From the NCBI GenBank assembly GCA_022575985.1, contig JAKSXM010000137.1, positions 24,570,001-24,634,000 on the forward strand: a stretch of DNA of 64,000 bases, given 5' to 3'. Within the stretch, counting starts at the first letter, position 1. Every line of letters begins with the position of its first letter. Made by a program: the position numbers and the translations under genes. The DNA is from Anagrus nilaparvatae. Its lineage: Eukaryota; Arthropoda; Insecta; Hymenoptera; Mymaridae. Below the pieces are notes generated by a model. That model saw only the letters and a program-made list of their open reading frames with translations, was not told the origin of the DNA and did no database searches. Shown here one piece after another: positions 24,521 through 37,413 of this stretch.

Positions 24521-27500
24521 TAATTTAAAAATTCTAGGTGGCGCTTTATTTAAAAAGTAATACTTTATGATATAGGTAGTCGAGTACTATTTCTTTTATT
24601 GTATTCAATTTAAGAATATTTTTATTGAATTTTAATATATAACAAATAAAAGTAGAAAAACGTGACAAGTATCATATTCAAATATTTTATGCAATAGATA
24701 AAAATGCAGGCATATAATAAACATAACGTGACGATACCATTCAAAAACAAAGTTCAGTATTTTTCAAATAAAAAAAAAATTTTTTTTTTACAAAAATCGA
24801 CTTTACAATAGAAATTTATAAATCTTCTCTCTATAATATTGATTAAGTTAAATAAAGGGTTTATTTAAGCATATATAACCTTTAAGTATAATATACATAT
24901 ATATAAATTTAATGCAAATTTTTGCCTAGTTCAAAGAAGTTGGTATACACATATATAATATTTTAAAAAAAGGAATTTTTATCTCATTTTTTTCTTTTAA
25001 ATTTTATTATATTTTCCTCAAAAAAATCTCATTAAATACTTTAAATTAAGTTGAAAAAATAAAGAAATCCTTTGTATAAAAAATTTTATTTCAAGAATTT
25101 TCTGTGTACCTACCTAAAAAACTTTTCTTTTTTTTTTTTTAATTTTCAACAATAGTATGTATAAATAGACTTTTAAAAAGTAAGTGTATAAAATTAAAAG
25201 AAAGAAAAAAAAAGTTTTATCCTGATAATTTTTCCTAGTTTTTTTGGTTTATAAATAGAAGATTTTTTTTTTTTTTTGCTAAAAAGTGTTTAATGAAACT
25301 GGGGCAACATCAATTAAAATCATTGCAAAAATAGTTGAACTTTTTGTTTTTAATGAAAAATTAGTAATCAATACCAATAAAACTTAATTATTTTTACTCG
25401 GTTTTGTTTTTATTTATTTTGAATAATTCATGCAGAATAATTAGAAAAAAAATCAATAAATTAAATTTGTTTAAATAAATTTACATAACAATTATGGGCA
25501 ATTTAAACACACATGACATTCACCTTCCAAGTGTCCTTGGTTGTTATACGTTAAGTGTACCCAGGGGCGGTAACCAAGATAACGTTTTTTTTCTCCCCCA
25601 TACATTTTTCCCCTAAAGCAAAACTTATTTTTTCGCATGCTTTGAGTTTATGCTAGATAAAAGTTGCATTTAGAAATGACATGATATATAACCTCAAAAT
25701 AAAATACCCTCAAGGATTTTTACTATGTTTTTTTATAAAAATAAAAATAATTTTCTGTAATTAAAATATTATCAATATTTGTCAATATTGGATATTGAAG
25801 GATCTTGTTAACTATCATCGACAATAATCTCATTCATCATTTGTGCAATTTCTACGTGCGTTAATTCATTTTTTATAAATAAAGTGACCTAATTTTAAAC
25901 TTTTTTGCAAATATAAATATAAAATATTTATTTATTTAAACTCACCTTGTCTATTGGCATAGAAGGACAAGCACGGCAAAAATTCCAAAATGAGCCAATC
26001 ATTTTTATCCTTATTCGAATAATTTAACATATAGGGAGATTATCAATAAGAAATCCTTTTTCTATACACACTAATACACTATAAAAAGTAATGAAATTTT
26101 TATATATATCGAAAAAAGTAACCTTTTTTTTTTCAAACCAAAATTTTTATTTAATCGATTAAATAAAAAAAAAAAAGAAAAATTTTTATATATAAAATCC
26201 TTAGAGACTTCTTTTAAGTATATTACATCGATTTTTGAGCAACAAAAAAATTTTTTTTTACTTTGTTATTAATAAAACAGAAGAAAATACTCTTTTATCT
26301 ATTGTAACTGAATAACGAAGTCGATAAAAAAAAGGAAAGATCGCTTTCTTAATTTTGCATGTACTACACGAAATAAATAATTTGTTTAGGTCAAAATAAA
26401 GAAAATAGCATTTTTTTAATAGCAAAGGTCACTTTCTCCGTATATATATGTATAATAATCTACTTTTTTTTATAATAGTAGGTATCAAACACATTCATGT
26501 GAAATAATCACGCACGTTTTATAAATAAATGTAGTTCTAATAATATGAGACACTCACAAACAGAAGAAAAAAAAAATAAGTAAATTTTATTATGGACACT
26601 CTATGTGGATATACCGGCACAAATGTATGACGTCAGTGCGTCGAATCCTCAATGAAACAAAAAAAAATGATCCAAAATGGTCATTATTTAAGTATTTTAA
26701 ATAAGCCGGAAAAATAAATATTTAAGAGTTATCAGTCTAAAATACCGGCAAAAACTGCAGCAGTAGTATAAAATGATCTTTCTACATTTTAGTTACAAAA
26801 AAATAGAAAATGTCTCTCTCATTCTCTCTTGAGCACGCACACTATATACTAGAGCGAAATTTTAGGGGTGAAATATTTCTCTATACATAAGGGTGATTCT
26901 TATGTATTAGTTTATGCAGTTTTATGACGCATGCGTACTTTTCTTATATTATTTTACAAAATACGGTCGATAAGTCCGCAATGTTAGGATATAGTATTCT
27001 TTTTTTTTTTTTTTTTTTTCTTTTTTTAAGACATGTCTACTATTATTTTCTATGTATATGATATACGAGAACTTTATTACATTGACATGCATTGGTGCAT
27101 TAATATTTTTTTCAGATTATTTTTTGAAAAATTTTAATTTTTCGAATTTTAATTGTCTTTTTTTTATTTCTCTTGAATATTTATTTTTGGCAAAATTACA
27201 ACGTCTTGTATTATAAATATGCAGTTAAAAATTTCTTTTATTCATAAATTTCATTTTTTTCTCCACGCCCGAAGGCTTTTCACTTAAACTTTACAATTAT
27301 ACTCTTAGAACATAATTTTTTGAGTTAGAAAAAACAAAAAAAGAAATTGTTTGTTGTGAAATTGAACTCTCCATTGTAGAGACGCATGGCCAATTTACCC
27401 TCCTAAATTGCATTTTACACTTGGGATCTATTTTTACGCTATAAAGACCATTCATACCCTGGAAAGTAAGTTTCAATTCGAGTTTCCATGCCAGATAATC

Positions 27501-28320
27501 TCTATATCAAAAAATTAATTTATCTACCTTGTCCAACAGCAGATAAATCAAAATTAACAATCTTATTATATCCCAATAAACAGGGTAATAAAAAAAAGCA
27601 CCGACAGGAGACATTATTTTCGTAATTATTAAGACAAATAACTTTTTCTGTACAACATAAAACACATAATACTACAATATTTTTTTTCTGTCTTATCATT
27701 ATTGTCTGCACCGCACAGTAAATAAAGTCCTTTTTATTTTACACTTATAAAATGCGAATGGCACCACTTTGTCGCCGACAGAATCGTTTTATACACTTAT
27801 TTATGTGAAATATATATTTTAAAAATATAAAATTTTTCATATAACCTAAATTTGTCTATCAAAAATAATATCTTCTATTGTAATTACTGAACTAGCTTTT
27901 CTAATTGAAATGTACTTTGGAATTAAGATAAGAGCCTGTAATTATTACTTAATTAATATCAATAAGATGAATTTCAAAGAATAGGATTTTACTTTTTATA
28001 TTAGTTACTTTATAAGAAAACTTTAAGTTCGTCCTAATTAAATGAATGATAGATAAATTCCTATTATAAATTTTTTCTTATTTTTTTTTTTTAAAAAAAA
28101 AGGTCATATTTTTGAATTAAATAAAATAATATATATGTCCTTGCTTTTTATTTAAATTATAAATAAACATGAATTTTTACTTTATTTTTAAGCTACATTC
28201 TTTTAAATGCACTAAAAATATCTTGTTTTTTTCCTCTGTTTCGTATTTTAAATTACACGTTTGATAACAAAAATATGTAAATTACACTCTGCATTTTTTT
28301 ATTAAAATAATTTTTTTTTT
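24521..28320. other. gene-free AT-rich region
   Basis: No supported gene. One minus-strand frame at ~27500-27298 stays open for about 67 codons without a recognisable domain and was not called. A 20-base T run lies near 27000. The stretch 26610-26960 has somewhat higher GC and CpG-containing bits, and could be regulatory, but nothing proves it. Confidence 0.5.
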
Positions 28321-28475
28321 AATTTATGTCTGATCAACACGTCTGTTACTACTTGCAGAAAAATTGTTTTTAATCATTTAAAATGTGCATATTAATTTCT
28401 CTGATTCAAAGTTTGAAAAAAGTTGCGTGTCTAATCAATGCGTCTTTTACTACTTTTTTTTTATATTTACTGTAT
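28321..28475. repeat. ~100-bp degenerate repeat, first block
   Basis: GTCTGATCAACACGTCTGTT at 28328 and GTCTAATCAATGCGTCTTTT at 28429, each followed by ACTACTT, are 101 bp apart. The same motif resumes at 29346-29690 after the intervening 300-bp repeat block. Confidence 0.6.
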
Positions 28476-28479
28476 TATG

Positions 28480-29060
28480 GGCATCTAGTTGACGTTTTGG
28501 CCAATTCAAATGGTTTTAAGTGAATAAAGTCAAAATTTCTAAAAATGAAAAAATTTTAAAACTCACTTAAATCCATTTATATCAGGTTTTTTGGGCTCTC
28601 CGACCCGGCGAACCATATTGATTTAAGTTTTTCAATGTTTCAAACCTTTTTCGGTACCTAAAAGCGAAAAATTTGAAAAAAAATAAAATTGGTCATTTTT
28701 CCATACCCCTTCCGATTTTGGCCAAAATAAAAATTGACAAGAAAATCTTGTTTGCCCATCTCATCAGCACTGTTTTTGTTCGAAAACTTGGTTTATAAAG
28801 AATTTCAACCAATTCGAATGGTTTTATGCGAATAAAGTCAACATTTCTAAAAATGCAATAATTTAAAAACTCAGTTAAATGCATTTACATCAGGTTTTTT
28901 GGGCTCTCTGACCTAGTGAACTATATTGATTTAAGTTTTTCAATGTTTCAGACCTTTTTCAATACCAAAAGACGAAAAATTTGAAAAAAATTAAATTTGC
29001 AATTTTTCCATACCCCTTTCGATTTTTGGAAAAATAATAATTTACACTTGCTACGGACTT
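28480..29060 (-). repeat. ~300-bp tandem repeat, two units
   Basis: CAGGTTTTTTGGGCTCTCYG and ATATTGATTTAAGTTTTTCA recur about 308 bp apart (near 28611 and 28918), together with CCAATTCRAATGGTTTTA and CTTTATTCGCATAAAACC-type segments. The same family lies in the opposite orientation at 52.0-53.0 kb. No protein-coding constraint is evident; the 63-codon frame within it is a by-product. Confidence 0.85.
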
Positions 29061-29345
29061 ATAATGGGCATAAATGATGATTTTATGAACAAAATCAAAA
29101 AAAAGTGATGAAAAAATTATGGTAAAATGTCAATCAGATGGCTATAATATGGCAATTATTTATGGCTGTAAGCCCTAACATATCACCTTAAATTATGGCT
29201 ATATTCTGGTAAAAATTTTACATAGGGTAAATTATTTTTAATTTTACACATTGCCTTCTTTTATTTTTCCGAAATACGTTTCGAGTCTGACTAGCTTGTC
29301 AGTTTTACCGTACCTATTTTTATTGATTTAATTTATTATTGAAAA

Positions 29346-29690
29346 AAGGATTATAACTGTCTGACCAATTTGTCTGTTACTACTGAAAAATAATTTTAAA
29401 AATATGATTTTGATTAATAATAATAAAATGAATTTTCGAAATGTCTGATCAACGCGTCTGTAACTACTTGAAAAAATGTTTTAAAATCTATAAATTTTGT
29501 TGAATTATTAATCATTGTTTTAATAAGCACAAAAAAATGTTCGTAGGGCTGACAAAAGCATCTGTTAATTATTCATTTAAATTTGAATATTCATGTAATC
29601 TAAGAGTTTATTAACTAATTTTTAATAGCGTAAAAAGTTTATAAATGTCTGACTAAAAAGCATTTTACTACTTAAATTTTATTTTTCAAA
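29346..29690. repeat. ~100-bp degenerate repeat, second block
   Basis: GTCTGACCAATTTGTCTGTT (29359), GTCTGATCAACGCGTCTGTA (29443), a weaker copy near 29548 and GTCTGACTAAAAAGCATTTT (29647), each followed by (A)CTACTTRAA-like sequence. Steps are about 84-105 bp. Confidence 0.6.
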
Positions 29691-32153
29691 TTAATTGCAT
29701 TCTGCGAATTTTGTTTTTAAAAGCATAATATAATTCATGTTTTACTGCTAGAAATAATTTTTGTTTATTATTCAAACCCAAACTTTTAAATCCTTATTAA
29801 AAATGTAAATTTTAATTTTGTTTACTTCATTTAACTAAATTGAAGAAGTTCGATTTTTTTTAATCTTCTTATAAAATTAACAAGAACCTTGATATATAAA
29901 AAAGGATAAATTAAATTGCATTGTTGATAAAGAAGCGATTTTACATTTTTTTATAAAAAGCTTGACGGTTGTCGATAAATGTAGTTTTTAACTGGTCCAG
30001 CAACTAACTTTGCAGTTTTCAAACTTTTTTATCAATCAAAATAACGATTTTTTTTTTTTGTAATTTAAATTTCAAATTTTCTTTTTCTTTTCATTTCTAA
30101 TCTCTTAGTTAAAATTTAATTACTTAGACCTAGTTATCATAAAATTTTGAAAAATGAACTTTAAAAAGTTTTTTAACAGTATTAAAAAAATCGATCCCAT
30201 GTTAATTAATGGAATAATTTTCTCTTATTAGAATTAAAAAAATATTTTAATTTCGAACTATTTAGGGAGTAAAAGAGACTAAAAGAGACTAAACGCGTGT
30301 TTATCGATTACTTTCCAAAATTTGGTTATATTAAAAAAAAACAAAAAGCTTTTTTAATACACATGGTTGAATATTCTTTTGACCATTTGTATTAGTTAAC
30401 TTGAGCATAAAATTTGTTTCTTTTTTTTTATGGTAAATTTTGGGTGCGGTTAATTTAAATAATTTTACTTTTATGTTGTTTTTAATTTACTGAAAAAGAA
30501 AAAATTATCTTGATTATGTGTGTGCTTAATCATGTCATTTATTTTAATTAATAGTAGGAAATGATAATAATCAAATTTTAATATATTCAATTTTTGAAAA
30601 TACATTTTTAGGCCTAGCATTATGAAACAAACCAAAAGGAGTACTTTTCTCTAGAGTGACCAAAAAACAACTATTTTCTTTAAACCAACAAAAAAAAATC
30701 ATATTCAAGCCTGAGACATTTTTTGGTCTTTTAGCCAAAATTTGCAGTATAATATAGCAATTTGTTACCAATAAGTGTTAAAAAACATCAGAAAATTAAA
30801 CAAAATACAGATAACTGATAAATTATTTTATTTTTTGGCTCTACATTGTTAAAAACCCATTCTTAACCCTACAAGATAGATAAAACTTTCTGTTTAATAG
30901 ACTGCACCTTTTGTTGATTATAAAACAGTTATTTATAGATGATAAAAGAAGCACGCAATCGATCACGTGTGATTATTTAACTTTTATATAACAATAAAGC
31001 TTGATAATAAAAGATTTTTGTTTTGTTATTGCTTTATTGTTATTTATTCAGATTTTATTAAATTATTGGTTTCTTTCTTTTTTCTTCGATTGTTTATTAT
31101 TTTATTTTTCATGAATAACAATAGAAATTATAAATTTCATGAAAAAGATGAATATTTTCTTAGTAAATTTATTCAAAAAACAAAATAAAACTTTATTTGA
31201 CCATTGAATAAACAGAGAGAAAGAAAAATTCAATTACATAAGTTGATAATTTAAGCTCTAATGCAATCTGACAGAACGAATAATAACTCATAACGTACAA
31301 ATGTGACAAGTAACAATTTTTTATAAAAACTGACATTTAATAAAAAGCATTTAATTCAATATAAAAAAAGAGAAACTATATATTTTTTAAATTTTTATTT
31401 TATCATATACCAACAATAGATTCAATATCAATAGATTCAAATCGAGCGTACATGAAATATCATATTAATTTTCAAGTAGTACAAGGATAATACGATCAGA
31501 CAAATCCTCTGTTATCAACTAAAAAAATTGTATTATATGCAGTTATTCAAGCATTTAAAGAAAATTTGAAAGATAAATTAAAACAAATAAATTCCTGTTG
31601 ACAAATGACAAAAAAAATAGATATATAAAGTTAACTGATAACATGAGCTTTCTTATAAAAAGTGCGCGCACGCTATATCGGTCGACGAACTTAAAAGTTA
31701 ATAGTATATTTACCCTACACACAAATTTAAAGGTGGATTGTAAAAGTTAATTCTGACATAACCTCAAAATAAAAATTTTATTAATCCTTCATTATAAAAT
31801 ATAGGTTATACATCAAGTAGTACAACACGAGATAGGCCAGACGTCAATTTTAAAAACCTTTTTCCTTTTTTTAATGATATTAATATGCTAATAAAAATTA
31901 ATTAAATGATTATTTATATATTTTTATGATAAATATAATTGTTAATTTGCATGTTTTTATTATGATAAGTCTAAAGCATTGTTGTCCTACTTTTCTGTTT
32001 TTTTGATATTGAAAATTATGTGTGCTGTGAATCGAGATGCATGTTAAATGTACCAATATTTTTTATTAAAAACTTGTCCTAATTTTTTGAAATATAGCAT
32101 AAACAACATCTGGAATTTTTCATTTAAATAATTTTTTTCCTTATTTTACTTAC
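29691..32153. other. non-coding AT-rich region
   Basis: No gene seen. A short CpG-rich patch (AAGTGCGCGCACGCTATATC near 31660) resembles in composition the one at 32517-32540. Confidence 0.55.
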
Positions 32154-32264
32154 CAAATATTGCCTTTTTTTATGTTTAACAGGACATCTTTTCTTTCTTA
32201 GTCCACATCCGCTATTTGATCTCTCTTTATGGGGTGTGCTATTATTTGATTTATTGGCTGGCAT
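32154..32264 (-). CDS. possible 5' coding exon of an unidentified gene
   Basis: From an ATG at 32264 the minus strand encodes 37 residues, starting MPANKSNNSTPHKERS and ending CPVKHKKRQYL, followed directly by a good splice donor (TTG then GTAAGT). The peptide is basic, Ser/Asn-rich and has two cysteines. Codon content is less AT-biased than nearby DNA. I could not find the next exon downstream on the minus strand and do not recognise the family. It could be a chance ATG plus donor. Confidence 0.3.
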
Positions 32265-32509
32265 ATTTTTTTTAATTAATTAATTGTAAAAAAATTTTAT
32301 TATTTAACATCCATACTAGACACTTTATTAAAAAATTTTGGCCCTAAAAAAAAATTTAATAATAAAATCCACGTTTTGTTATTTATTTATTTTTCAAAAC
32401 AATCTTTCACTATTATAAATAAATCTATGTACGTGTTCAGAGTTAAAGTAGAAACCTTTTTCTAGTAAAAAACTCACAAGAGTATAATAATATTTTAAAG
32501 AGTGCTTTA

Positions 32510-32545
32510 ACTAGTATGCGTCGGTCAGCGCGCGCTTCGACTTTT
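32510..32545. promoter_or_regulatory. CpG-containing patch, possible promoter
   Basis: TGCGTCGGTCAGCGCGCGCT around 32517-32536 stands out in AT-rich flanks and lies ~250 bp upstream of the possible exon at 32154-32264. Promoter function is inference from position and composition. Confidence 0.2.
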
Positions 32546-33483
32546 TCTTTCTTTTTCTTTTGAGGACAATAACATATCAAAGAAAATAAAAAAAGAGAAA
32601 AATTTAAAACCACAAGTTAAATAAAAAAAAGGAGGGATTTATAAATGTAAAAGGTGTAGTATATTTTAATACCCGATCATAAAATATTTTGTGATCATAA
32701 TGTACCTGAGGACATGCGCAACCAAGGATAAAAGAAGCGCGAGAATATGCAAGTCTCATTTTACAAGGATTTAAAAGCACTCGACCCCGAAAAAAAGAAA
32801 TTTTAATAGACATATTGATGACAAGTATTTTAACTTTAAAATTATTTATCAATAATATAGGAAGATTTACCTACATCTCTTTAGGGAATTGTAATAGGTA
32901 TATACAAATTTCAATTTCGGTCAGGGTTAAGAATTTTATACAAGGATTGCCAAGATTTATAAGATTTGCTAATGTATGAATGTCTATGTATGAATAATTA
33001 CAAATTCAAGTAACCAAAAAATCAAACAAAAGTTAGGAAGAAACAATTAAGCCTAAATTGCTGTGTGTGAAGACACTTAATTCATCAAGATAATTTTAAA
33101 AATCAAAATAATTATTAATTCACGGTCTTTTATAGTAAATTTTCAGAACAATATTATAAGTTTTAAAAATTTGGGCAGACCAATAAATTTTTTTCGATTT
33201 CAGAAACGAATTAAGCGGTAAAAAATATATAATTGCTCATATAAGCTAAATAATAACATGTAAAAATTTGCACCTTTGGTGTAAAGCCAACAAAAAATTA
33301 ATTTAAAAAAATTGACTTCATCTGAAAAAAAATTTAATTTTCTTGATCCTAAATGTAAAATTATTGTATTTTTTTAAATCTGATTTACTTAAATACAATT
33401 TGCAGTTATACAAGGATTTTTAAAACAAAATTAAAAAAAAAAACATTTTTTAAAACAAAAACGAATCTCAATTTTATAAACAA
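32546..33483. other. non-coding region
   Basis: No gene or clear repeat recognised. Confidence 0.5.
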
Positions 33484-33562
33484 CTAGCTGCCTCCGGCTC
33501 GCTTTGCTGGCCCCGGCAGATATACCAAGGGGGCTGCGCCCTCCTGGACCCCTGCCACTTAA
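33484..33562. repeat. GC-rich island with stem-loops
   Basis: From CTAGCTGCCTCCGGCTCGCT to CTCCTGGACCCCTGCC the composition jumps far above the window background. GGGGGCTGCGCCCTCC folds into a strong hairpin with flanking CCA / TGG, and GCCTCCGGC faces GCCCCGGC. It is too short to code for a domain. Similar GC-rich hairpin tracts occur as parts of transposons, but I cannot name the family. Confidence 0.6.
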
Positions 33563-33802
33563 TTTTTCCAAAAATATATGATTCTAGGTTACTCAATATT
33601 TTGTAAAATGACCTTTTTTTACTCGAGGTATTAATTAGTGATCAGCAATAAAAAGTTTCGCTAACTTTCCTTAGGATCCATAAGCATCCGTTGTTTCCCT
33701 CTACTACCCAATCTAGGGTTCTGCCTGATAATAACTGTTCAAGTTTCTTTTAGTTACTACATTCAGTTACTACACCAATGGCTAATAAAATTTAGAAATA
33801 TA

Positions 33803-34240
33803 CACTGTGAAAAGTAACTTTCTTATATTAACAAAAAAATTAGAAGATTTTCGAAAAATTAGTAAATTTTCGAAAAAATTTGTAAATATTCGAAAACAAT
33901 CGAAAATTTACTAAATTTAGTATATTAACAAAAAATTCGAGTATTCTCGATTTTTTTTGTGAATTCGCAAGAAAAATTGATAATTTACAATTTTTTTTCG
34001 AAAATTTTCTAAAAATAGTTGTAAATTTACGAAAAATAGTTATGAATTTACATAAAAAGTTGTAACTTTTTTCGTAAATTCGCAAAAAAAATCGAGAATT
34101 CTCGAATTTTTCGATAATATACTAAATTTAGTATAAATTTACTATTTTTATCAAATATTTAAAAAATTTTTTGAAAATTTCCCAATTTTTCGAAAAAATT
34201 CTATTTTTTTGTAAATCTAAGAAAGTTACTCTTTACAGTG
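33803..34240. mobile_element. palindromic mariner-like MITE with TA flanks
   Basis: Left end CACTGTGAAAAGTAACTTTC and right end GAAAGTTACTCTTTACAGTG are inverted with few differences, and both are flanked by TA, the duplication of Tc1/mariner elements. The interior alternates TTCGAAAA-type and TAAATTTA-type motifs, so much of the element pairs with itself. No transposase is present. Confidence 0.8.
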
Positions 34241-34483
34241 TATATAATATTAGTCCTAAACTTTTATAATTTTCGAAAAATTATTGTGACTTTTGACAGA
34301 TCGAGGCGATATCCTTGAAAATTTAGGTGGATACATTCGGGGATAAAAAATATACCCGAATCGAATGAAATTCTTTTTGATACAAAAATTTTTCCTCGGT
34401 TTTTAGTTTTTTAGGTTTTTTTTTTAAATTTATATACTAGGTTTTAGTTATTTGTATACTATTGTATACTATAGGTTCTACTA

Positions 34484-35619
34484 TAGGTTTTTTGGGTCGC
34501 TGAACACGAAAATCGGGGTCTTTTCTATGAGAAATTGGGGCTTGACCCTTAAATTGGGCAAAACTTGTCCTAAAAAGGGCATTTTTGACAAATTCACTCT
34601 AAGGCTTTGAAATTTGGTATACGGGTGCTTTTGGGTCGCTAATTACGAATATTCAATTATTTTTAATGAAAAATTATACCCTTGCCCTTAAATAGGCCCA
34701 AACTAGCCCTAAAAAGGGCATTTTTTCTACATTCACTGCAGCCCTCTAAAATTTGGTATACGGGGGTTTCTTGGGTCACTGATCACGAATATTCAAGTAT
34801 TTTTTATGCAAAATGAGACCTTCGCCCTTCAACTGGCCCAAACTAGCCCTAAAAAGGGCATTTTCGGTGTATTCACTATAGCCCTCTAAAAATTGGTATA
34901 CGGGGGTTTTCGAGGTCGCTGATCATGAATATTCAATTATTTTTAATGAAAAATTATACCTTTGCCCTTAAATTGGCCAAAACTACCCTAAAAAAGGACA
35001 TTTATGCTACATTCAGTCTAGGCTTTTGAAATTTGGTATGTACGTTTTTTTGATCGCTGATCACGAATATTGAGGTTTTTTAATGAAAAATTAGACCATC
35101 ACCCTTGAATTAACCAAAACTACCCCTGAAAAGGTTTAAAATTTTTATTAGCTTATTAATATTGTAAATAAATAAATCATTATTTTTTTATGATACAGTA
35201 CAGGTAAGCAAATGTTTTATCATTTGAAAAATTTTTTTAAATTAATAGGTAAAAACCTATGTTTGGTGTAGTTTTGGCCAATTTAAGGGTAATGATATAA
35301 TTTTGCATAAAAAAACCTGAATATTCGTGATCAGTGACCCAAAAATGAATGTAGCAAAAATGTTCTTTTTAGGGCAAAGGTATAATTTTTTATTAAAAAT
35401 AATTAAATATTCATGATCACTGACCCAAAAAACCCCCGTATACCAAATTTTAGAGGGCTGAACTGAATGCATCAAAAATGCCCTTTTTAGGGCTAGTTTG
35501 GGCCAATTTAAGCGCAAAGGTATAATTTTTCATTAAAAAGACCCAAAAACCCTATAGTAGACCAAATCTGGTGGTGGCCAGAAACAATACACCCCCCCCC
35601 CCCCATATTTTGACTGGAG
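34484..35619. mobile_element. CTCCAGTC-family inverted-repeat element, left end truncated
   Basis: The left subterminal part has TCTACTATAGGTTTTTTGGG and TCGCTGAACACGAAAATCGG. The right part has its complement AACCCTATAGTAGACCAAAT, a C run and the terminus TTTTGACTGGAG. In between, ~140-bp sub-repeats (AAAAAGGGCATTTT, AAATTTGGTATACGGG, GGGTCGCTGATCACGAATAT) recur four or more times in one orientation and then as complements on the right. The expected left CTCCAGTC terminus is missing, replaced by TATACTA-rich sequence. Confidence 0.75.
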
Positions 35620-35748
35620 TAATATTATGACCGGTAATTTTTGCCATCTTTTGCCGTAAACCCCACGGATTTAACTTTTATCGCGTTCTAGTTTATCCAT
35701 TTCGGACAAACAAACAAATAAACAAACATACGAAATTGAAAATTTATA

Positions 35749-36024
35749 CACTGTAAAAAGTAACTTTCTTATATTAACAAAAAATTTAGAAAGTTTTCGA
35801 AAAATTAGTAAATTTTCGAAAAAATTTGTAAACATTCGAAAAAAATCGTATATTTACTAAATTTAGTATAGGTATTAACAAAAAATTCGAGTATTCTCGA
35901 TTTTTTTTTGTGATTTTATGAAAAAAATTGATGACTTACATTTTTTTTCGAAAATTTACAAAAAATAGTTGTAAATTTCCGAAAAATAGTTGTGAATTTA
36001 CAAATTTTTTCATAAAATCACAAA
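35749..36024. mobile_element. truncated copy of the palindromic mariner-like MITE
   Basis: Begins TA-CACTGTAAAAAGTAACTTTC and follows the 33803-34240 element closely through the TTCGAAAA / TTTACTAAATTTAG interior, then stops near 36024 without the right terminus. Confidence 0.7.
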
Positions 36025-36029
36025 ATAAA

Positions 36030-36322
36030 ATAAGGGGTGTTTTTCCCGATTTAAGAGTAGTTCACCAATTTTTCATAACTGGGACCTTTATATTCGTAAT
36101 TGGAAGCTCCAAAAGCCTATAGAATGAACTAAATATCATTACAATTTGTGAATATTTCAAAAACAACCTTAAAAAGGGGTTATTTTTGCTAATTCGGGAG
36201 TGTTAGACAAATTTCACGTGAGCAAAATCTTGATTTATAGAACCAGCAACCCAACAAACCCTTCTTAGAGCTTTTCTCATCTTGGTTGCAAAAACAACCG
36301 CGAAATCGTGATTTGACTGGGG
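36030..36322. mobile_element. possible degenerate CTCCAGTC-family remnant
   Basis: Ends GTGATTTGACTGGGG, near the family terminus TTTGACTGGAG, and contains CTTAAAAAGGGGTTATTTTT and AGCAACCCAACAAACCC, which resemble right-side family blocks. The left end is not identifiable. Confidence 0.4.
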
Positions 36323-37413
36323 TAATAATAATAATAGTAATAATAACAATGAATAGCTCTAATTTATTTATCTAATAATTTTATTAAAGCATATATTATC
36401 TATATAAAAACAAACAGCTCATTCTTAAAGCGAATGTCGTATAATTATAAAATACCAATATAAACTTTTTTTTTTTTAATGTAACATTACTTTCTAATTA
36501 ATCTTCTTTCATATTTAAACAAATAAATCAAAAAATGTCAAATTAAATTTGCGAAAAAATTTAACTGCTGTACAATTTCTATACATAAATATACTTATAA
36601 CAACATATTATTATTTGAATTATACATATATGTATATTTATATATATATGTATAATTAAATTCAACCCATACATATACATATATATATATATATATAATA
36701 TATATTTATAAATATATTACATTAAAGGACTTTTTGCAAAACTTTGTTTCAGTCATTTGTCAATAAAATTTTAAAAAGGCATCAGTAATAATTTTTTTTA
36801 AGGAATAAAATTGATTAAATTACTTTAAAAGTAAATGTAGAGATAAATTTAATGATTTAATAATATATTATTTGAATAAAAACACAGACATACAATATAC
36901 TGTATCTCATACGCTCGTTGATAATTTTTTGAATAAAAATATGTTAGTAAATTTTAATTTTTTAAATTCATCAGACTTTTGAGAATTAATTGGATCTTTT
37001 TTGTTATGACACGCAATTAAAATTTAATGATTTAATATTATTCAAATTTTTCTATCAAATTTCTATAAATATTATAAAATCACAGACATTTTTTTAAAAT
37101 TTAAGTACGATACATCGCTGCATAGATGAAAATATACAAATTAATCTATCAGAAAATTAGAATAATAAAATCTACAAAGCTCGTACCCAATTTCATATTT
37201 TAAAAAATAGATTACAAATTATATATTATTCAATATATATATTATATATATATACAAACTAATGAAGTAACCAATTTAAAGAATATAACTTTTTGTTATT
37301 CTACATTTTCAAAAAAGAAACTTTTATCAATCAATTAATCTGATGCCTAATAGTTTATAAACAACTTGTTCTTTTTACACTTTGTTCTTAAAATTTAACA
37401 TAGTTTTTTTTCA
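36323..37413. other. AT-rich 3' flank of Sec71
   Basis: Contains TA-rich microsatellite-like DNA near 36625-36715 and 37220-37255. It should hold the 3' UTR of the minus-strand Sec71 gene. No other gene seen. Confidence 0.55.

Noticed and set aside
27298..27500. ~67-codon open minus-strand frame with Trp and Cys residues and a possible acceptor near 27505
   Set aside because: Phase does not match the possible exon at 32154-32264, no family recognised, and similar open lengths occur by chance.
28693..28884. 63-codon frame in the 300-bp repeat
   Set aside because: Lies wholly in tandem repeat and is not kept open in the other units.
33840..34085. 81-codon frame rich in KFxKFT motifs
   Set aside because: It is a by-product of the palindromic MITE's TTCGAAAA/TAAATTTA repeats.
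35257..35517. 86-codon minus-strand frame
   Set aside because: Falls in sub-repeats of the CTCCAGTC element; repetitive translation, not a protein family.
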